Shown here piece by piece: positions 30,213 to 33,820 of a DNA stretch of 33,820 nt (the stretch's first letter is position 1; each line of letters opens with the position of its first letter). Location of the stretch: positions 1 to 33,820 of the forward strand of contig JAIOHU010000259.1 in the NCBI GenBank assembly GCA_019912845.1, in the 5' to 3' direction. This DNA comes from a bacterium. Its GTDB lineage: Bacteria; Electryoneota; Electryoneia; Electryoneales; Electryoneaceae. The notes under the pieces were generated by a model that was given only the letters and a program-made list of their open reading frames with translations, searched no databases and was not told the DNA's origin. Position numbers and translations under genes: made by a program.

Positions 30213-31202
30213 TCAAGATTCTTTCAGGATATGGTCGGCGACATTGATTCCAGAGAGTACAGCACCCTCGACTCTATGATGTCTGAAAGCATCACCCGCC
30301 ATGAACAACCCATTATAACCAGCTAAAGTGAGGAATGGATCGGGATGCGTGTTTTGCGGTTTGCTGTAACGCCAACGATAAACCTGGGCATCCTCTACAT
30401 GGGAAACGATCAACGATTGGATGTTGTCAATCAACATGTTAATAATATCCTCATCATCTGTATCCCAATACCACTGACTGAACTTCGGCATCGCTTGAAT
30501 GGTCAATGCGGGTTTATCTTTTGATATACCTTTACGGTGGTTATCTGAAACAAAATCAATGAAGGTGCCGGCAATCCGTAAGGCTCCCCACTCAGTTAAT
30601 GCACTCGGTTTATCAAGTGTTGCGATAACTGCAATTCCAGGCTGATAAGTAACTTCCAGCAGGGAAGCATGTTGTTCTTCGTCTACTGGCAATTCGGAAT
30701 TTCCAAGAAGCGATAAATTTTCGGGTATGGTACAAGTGAGGATAACATTTTTTGCAGTATAGGATTCGCCTGATGTCAAATGGACTTTCCAGTTGCCCTG
30801 TGACGCTTCGATGGCTTTTACTTCAGATGCAGTTTTAACATTTAATGATGTCGCGAGCCTGGAAACGATTGAACTCATACCATTTACGCCACAATAACGC
30901 GGATGACCATCCTTGTGGGTGGTTCCACCTTTGATCAATTGAGACCTGAACCAGTCGATGACGATGCCTTCTTTTATAAGCTGATCGACAATCCCGGAGA
31001 ATCTTGGGTCTTTGACAGTGAAAAACTGAGCACCATGATCAAATACTCCACCAGCAAAATGGAGTGTACCCATTCGTCCACCAATGACCGCATCTCGTTC
31101 AAGGATGAGGACAGAGTGATCTTTTTCCGTAAGGATTTTTGCAGCCATGACCCCAGCGATACCTGCACCCACGATAATTGTGTTATATTCTGCTTCAGCC
31201 AT
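30213..31202 (-). CDS. FAD-dependent NAD(P)-binding oxidoreductase (renalase/amine-oxidase-like)
   Basis: A 329-residue flavoprotein. The FAD-binding dinucleotide fold is IIVGAGIAGVMAAKIL (9-24), followed by ILERDAVIGGRMGT (33-46), the GG motif of amine-oxidase-type enzymes. The C-terminal FAD contact is LFMAGDAFRHHRVEGAVLSG (about 300-320). The length and the GGVFDHGAQFFTVKDPRF segment are those of the small bacterial renalase-like family, whose substrates are mostly unknown. GAGGG lies 5-6 bases before the ATG. It is 73 bases upstream of bcp and 100 bases downstream of the epimerase gene; all three are on one strand. Confidence 0.9.
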   Translation of the reverse strand: MAEAEYNTIIVGAGIAGVMAAKILTEKDHSVLILERDAVIGGRMGTLHFAGGVFDHGAQFFTVKDPRFSGIVDQLIKEGIVIDWFRSQLIKGGTTHKDGHPRYCGVNGMSSIVSRLATSLNVKTASEVKAIEASQGNWKVHLTSGESYTAKNVILTCTIPENLSLLGNSELPVDEEQHASLLEVTYQPGIAVIATLDKPSALTEWGALRIAGTFIDFVSDNHRKGISKDKPALTIQAMPKFSQWYWDTDDEDIINMLIDNIQSLIVSHVEDAQVYRWRYSKPQNTHPDPFLTLAGYNGLFMAGDAFRHHRVEGAVLSGINVADHILKES

Positions 31203-31302
31203 TAGACCCTCTGATATTCAGGTTTATATTTCATTTCAAGCTAATATAAGGGAATATTGTTCGCATAATAAAAACGAGTTATTTTTCAGTAAATCTGGTC
31301 AC

Positions 31303-32199
31303 TCAATAGAGCAGCTCATCCAAAGTTTCTGCCAGGGTCGGATGATTAAATCTGAATCCTGCTTTCTGCAATTTTGTTGGTAACGCATGCTGACTGGCAA
31401 GCAGCATCTCCTCAGCCAATTGCCCCAGAATCAAACGTAACATGGGAGCTGGAAGAGTAAATACTGCCGGTCGGTTCATTTTCTTTGCGAGAATTCTGGT
31501 AAAATGAGTGTTCTGAACTGGTGAAGGTGACGTGATATTCACTGCGCCGGAGACATTTTCCTTTTCAATCAGAAATTCAATCGCACGAACCACATCTTCC
31601 AGACTGACCCAACTCTGGAACTGCTTACCGTTACCAAGTTTTGCACCCAATCCTAGTTTGAACGGCATTTTGAGCTGTTCGAGCAGCCCACCATGTTTGC
31701 CGAGTATAACGCCGAAACGCATATTAACTACTCGAATACCAGCTTCTTTTGCTGGCAGAGTCGCCTCCTCCCATTGACGGCAGACATCCGAGAGAAAACC
31801 ATCACCGTTAGGTGAACTTTCATCAAGTGGAGTATCACCACAATCGCCATAATAGCCTACTGCTGAGGCACAGAGAAAGCACGAAGGTTTATTGGTCAAG
31901 CCAGCAAGTTTACGGCTTATGAGCTCTGTGGTTTGTGTACGTGACTCGAGAATGAGCTTGCGTCTTCCCGCTGTCCATCTGCCTCCAGCTATACTCGAAC
32001 CCGCAAGATGGATAATTGTGTTAAACTGATCAATTCGGTCTGGATTCAACTCTCCTTTCGAAGGTTTCCAGTAAACCTCACGTACAGGATCAGAAACCAT
32101 CCCGCGCATGAGACGATGGACTGTGTAGCCCTTTTGGCTCAGGTGCCGAAGCAACGTTGTACCGAGAAATCCGGTTGATCCTGAAAGCAATATTTTCAT
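31303..32199 (-). CDS. TIGR01777-family NAD-dependent epimerase (YfcH-like)
   Basis: A 298-residue short-chain dehydrogenase/epimerase. The nucleotide-binding motif is ILLSGSTGFLGTTLL (3-17). YYGDCGDTPLDESSPNGDGFLSDVCRQWE is the characteristic mid-region containing the family YG-D signature, and the C-terminal DUF1731 domain ends with MLLASQHALPTKLQKAGFRFNHPTLAETL. The biochemical role of YfcH proteins is not established. The ribosome site AGGG is about 8 bases before the ATG. Confidence 0.93.
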   Translation of the reverse strand: MKILLSGSTGFLGTTLLRHLSQKGYTVHRLMRGMVSDPVREVYWKPSKGELNPDRIDQFNTIIHLAGSSIAGGRWTAGRRKLILESRTQTTELISRKLAGLTNKPSCFLCASAVGYYGDCGDTPLDESSPNGDGFLSDVCRQWEEATLPAKEAGIRVVNMRFGVILGKHGGLLEQLKMPFKLGLGAKLGNGKQFQSWVSLEDVVRAIEFLIEKENVSGAVNITSPSPVQNTHFTRILAKKMNRPAVFTLPAPMLRLILGQLAEEMLLASQHALPTKLQKAGFRFNHPTLAETLDELLY

Positions 32200-32409
32200 T
32201 CAGGTTTCCCTGACTCAGTGAGATGATTGAGTTGTTCTTTCATCTTGTATGTTCGTGTACGCTCAGTTGTTTCGCAAGTATTCAGTTTTAGTGGTGAGAA
32301 TAAATTGGAGTCCAGGTCGGTGTATTTTATTATTAAACTGTTTTTCGAATATAGCCTCCTGTGGCGTCCTTCGTGAGAAACAAATATCCGAAAGCACGTT
32401 AATGGATCG

Positions 32410-32442
32410 CGTCATCCCGGTGATGAGTTGGGCAGGGATCCT
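32410..32442 (+). repeat. GTCAT..CCAGG dispersed repeat
   Basis: CGTCATCCCGGTGATGAG then TTGGGCAGGGATCCTG. The first 25 bases equal those of the copy at 20523. Confidence 0.75.
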
Positions 32443-32468
32443 GATAGTGCAATTTGTGGATTCCGAGC

Positions 32469-32500
32469 TGGCTTGGGATTTATCCCAAGTCTAATAGTTC
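32469..32500 (+). repeat. TCTAATAG-tail dyad repeat, copy 5
   Basis: TGGCTTGGGATTTATCCC then AAGTCTAATAGTTC. CTTGGGAT/ATCCCAAG is a perfect 8-bp stem around TT. This is the best-preserved copy. Confidence 0.8.
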
Positions 32501-32518
32501 CTTTGGTGGAATTTGGTC

Positions 32519-32548
32519 CGACTTTGGCCTTGTCCGAAGTTTGATAGA
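32519..32548 (+). repeat. TCTAATAG-tail dyad repeat, copy 6
   Basis: CGACTTTGGCCTTGTCC then GAAGTTTGATAGA. Stem ACTTTGG/CCGAAGT is imperfect and the tail TTTGATAG is diverged. It lies 20 bases after copy 5 in the same direction. Confidence 0.6.
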
Positions 32549-32653
32549 ATAATAGAGGGGTTATATTCTAAAAAAACCGCAGCGCGGTTGAATTTGAGTA
32601 GCCCTGGGTATAGCGAAGCGAAACCCGGGGAGCGGAAGCCCTATACCTTCTGG

Positions 32654-32753
32654 GGTGGCCCGGGGATGAGAGGGATTGTTCTTACCAGTGATATTGAACT
32701 GCAGAATCAGCGGAATGACAAATATTGAACATCTAACACTCATCCCCGGGTTT
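32654..32753 (+). repeat. 100-bp element with terminal inverted repeats, copy 2
   Basis: It starts GGTGGCCCGGGGATGAG and ends CACTCATCCCCGGGTTT; CCCGGGGATGAG and CTCATCCCCGGG are perfect 12-bp inverted ends. Reversed copy 1 is at 13271-13370. Confidence 0.85.
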
Positions 32754-32783
32754 CAACTCTTAATATAGAATTTGTCCCTTAGA

Positions 32784-32802
32784 CCCGACGCAGAGCATCG
32801 GG
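32784..32802 (+). repeat. CCCGACGC-AGA-GCATCGGG hairpin repeat, copy 2
   Basis: Same hairpin as 13421-13439 with one C/A mismatch in the stem. It is followed by GCCATCT and then GGAGCGCCACACTCCGTTG, a second small hairpin (GCCACA/TGTGGC). Confidence 0.75.
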
Positions 32803-32847
32803 CCATCTGTATGGAGCGCCACACTCCGTTGTGGCATAACTACTTCG

Positions 32848-32874
32848 CGTCATGCCAGCACGGTGTTAGCTGAC
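32848..32874 (+). repeat. Interrupted GTCAT..CCAGG repeat
   Basis: CGTCATGCCAGCACGG then TGTTAGCTGAC runs as in the copy at 25106 up to the AGCTG, then breaks into the second 157-bp copy at 32875 in place of the expected GCATCCAGG. Confidence 0.6.
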
Positions 32875-33031
32875 GGGGTGGCCCGAGGATAAGAGGGATT
32901 GGTATTACCAGTGACATTGAACTGCAGAATCAGCGGAATGACAAATATTGAACATCTAACACTCATCCCCGGGTTTCAACTCTTAATATAGAATTTGTCC
33001 CTTAGACCCGACGCAGAGCGTCGGGCCATCT
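32875..33031 (+). repeat. 157-bp direct duplication, copy 2
   Basis: Second copy of 32652-32808, with six mismatches clustered at the left end (five of six) and one in the hairpin. It includes the 100-bp element at 32877-32976 and the hairpin at 33007-33025, whose stem CCCGACGC/GCGTCGGG is perfect. It ends nine bases from the stop codon of the gene at 33040. Confidence 0.9.
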
Positions 33032-33039
33032 AGCCTATC

Positions 33040-33820
33040 CTATTTCAACAACAACGCCTTCTGCACAAACCTTTGCTTTCCTAATGTCGCCTGAACTACA
33101 TACAATCCAGTTGCCAGATTTTTTCCATCCCAGGAAAAACTATGGTAGCCCGCAGGATAACGACCACCACGTTCAAATACCAACTGACCATTCAGATTGA
33201 AAACCTCAAAGCGAACGTCACTGGCTCGTGGAACAGCAAAGTCGATCGTCTGTGTTGAGTTGAACGGGTTCGGGTAAAGCGCTCCCAGGGAATAAGCTTG
33301 CGGTAGTTCTACATCTTCAGGGCGGATTGATAGTCCCGGCGGATAAACATACTCTTCACCAAACTGTCCACCGTAAATCCCCATATCGTTACGACTACCA
33401 TCAACATCATTGTAAGCTTCGTCTGGATGACCAGCGTTGATGCAGGGAGATTCTTCACGTAAACGAAAGTCAATCTCATCTTCAAAAAGCGGAGAGATTC
33501 CAACAATATTGTCTTCTTCCACAAAAGTACAATTGCGGGTATGATAGACCAGAGTATCATCGAAACAATTGTAACTGGCATTGATTGTCGGATTTTCCTG
33601 GTCAGGGAGAACATAACAAACTGCGATGTTTCTTAGGAAAATGTTATTGTGAATGAAACTGTCGTCAGTGTAATTGTCGAAAGTAATCGCATTATCCATG
33701 CAGTCTGTTACAATATTGTTCGTAAACTGCATCGTACTTTCCAGGCATTCCACCCAGCTGTTTTGAACGAATTGATTGTTTGAAAGCAACCCAGTACTAC
33801 CATCTTCAAGAATTACTCGA
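33040..33820 (-). CDS. Parallel-beta-helix protein with type IX sorting domain (5' end outside window)
   Basis: The frame stays open to the window edge (codons before residue LLSNNQF read VILEDGSTG), so the start and N-terminus are missing. The first part has short Asn-rich turns (NNQFVQNS, TNNIVTDCMDNAI, HNNIFLRNIAV, NASYNCFDD) typical of right-handed parallel beta-helix repeats of the NosD/pectate-lyase type. It is followed by CINAGHPDEAYNDVDGSRND and MGIYGG, common at the end of such helices. The last 85 residues are a sorting module (LYPNPFNSTQTIDF, VFNLNGQLVFERGG, GLYVVQATLG, FVQKALLLK) matching that at 25296. It should be exported and processed at the cell surface. The substrate is unknown. 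Confidence 0.85.
   Translation of the reverse strand, partial: RVILEDGSTGLLSNNQFVQNSWVECLESTMQFTNNIVTDCMDNAITFDNYTDDSFIHNNIFLRNIAVCYVLPDQENPTINASYNCFDDTLVYHTRNCTFVEEDNIVGISPLFEDEIDFRLREESPCINAGHPDEAYNDVDGSRNDMGIYGGQFGEEYVYPPGLSIRPEDVELPQAYSLGALYPNPFNSTQTIDFAVPRASDVRFEVFNLNGQLVFERGGRYPAGYHSFSWDGKNLATGLYVVQATLGKQRFVQKALLLK

Larger units (their letters stand above)
32652..32808 (+). repeat. 157-bp direct duplication, copy 1
   Basis: It comprises the 100-bp inverted-repeat-bounded element (32654-32753) followed by a 30-base linker and the CCCGACGC-AGA-GCATCGGG hairpin. Aligned by eye to 32875-33031, it has the same length and six mismatches with no gaps. The repeat period is 223 bp. Confidence 0.9.
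32200..33039. other. Large repeat-built intergenic region
   Basis: This 840-base gap has no gene and is largely made of repeats: a GTCAT..CCAGG repeat (32410), two TCTAATAG-tail dyads (32469, 32519), a GCCCTGGGTATAGCG...ACCCGGGG imperfect palindrome (about 32603-32632), and a 157-bp direct duplication (32652-32808 and 32875-33031). Between the two copies lies an interrupted GTCAT repeat (32848). Positions 32230-32400 show nothing recognisable. Confidence 0.7.

Noticed and set aside
32654..32976. Possible insertion sequence
   Set aside because: Inverted ends are present but the unit is only 100 bases and encodes nothing, so it is listed as a miniature repeat and not an IS.

Overview
The window looks like chromosome from an uncultured-type bacterium of the FCB (Fibrobacteres-Chlorobi-Bacteroidetes) superphylum or a nearby candidate phylum. 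The evidence is two secreted proteins ending in the YPNPFN-type C-terminal sorting module of type IX secretion, a type Vd-like patatin/BamA outer-membrane protein, a heptose-nucleotide enzyme implying lipopolysaccharide, and a large propeller sensor of the kind common in that group. GTG and TTG starts are common. The exact phylum cannot be read from the sequence alone. No rRNA, tRNA, CRISPR array, phage or IS transposase gene was seen.

Layout. 1-902: a repeat remnant, a small lipoprotein gene and a small membrane protein gene (+). 1009-7332 (-): translation genes in the order rplS, ECF-type S component, then rplM-rpsI, then rpsB-tsf-pyrH-frr, then a 2[4Fe-4S] ferredoxin closed by a clear intrinsic terminator. 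7376-12003 (-) is the upstream part of the same block: ffh-rpsP-khpA-rimM-trmD, with a SAM methyltransferase slotted between trmD and rplS. 12408-16543 (-): an HldE/RfaE2-type adenylyltransferase, a MATE exporter and an M29 aminopeptidase. 16980-19499 (+): patatin-POTRA-barrel protein. 19477-21629 (-): divergent PRPP synthetase, SUI1/YciH factor and dCMP deaminase. 21774-24767 (-): a 997-residue propeller sensor with the HisKA phospho-acceptor domain but no ATPase domain. 25296-28445 (-): large secreted repeat protein with a sorting domain. 28813-29521 (+): XRE-type regulator overlapping a four-helix membrane protein, behind a palindromic operator. 29672-32199 (-): Bcp peroxiredoxin, FAD oxidoreductase, TIGR01777 epimerase. 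33040-33820 (-): the 3' part of a second sorting-domain protein, cut by the window edge.

The protein-coding content is mostly familiar. What is least explained is between the genes: long gaps are filled with at least five families of short dispersed palindromic repeats. They include a 100-bp element with CCCGGGGATGAG / CTCATCCCCGGG terminal inverted repeats (three copies), a 157-bp direct duplication containing two of those copies, a dyad with a TCTAATAG tail (six copies), a GTCATTCC/GGAATCCAGG-type repeat (eight copies) with a separate 65-bp tail module (three copies), a GTCATTGCGA-type repeat (four loci), and a CCCGAYGC-AGA-GCRTCGGG hairpin whose copies show compensatory changes. Several break the ribosomal operons apart (pyrH from frr) or stack upstream of ffh. 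Probable structured RNA leaders lie upstream of rplM and rpsB and between rpsB and tsf.
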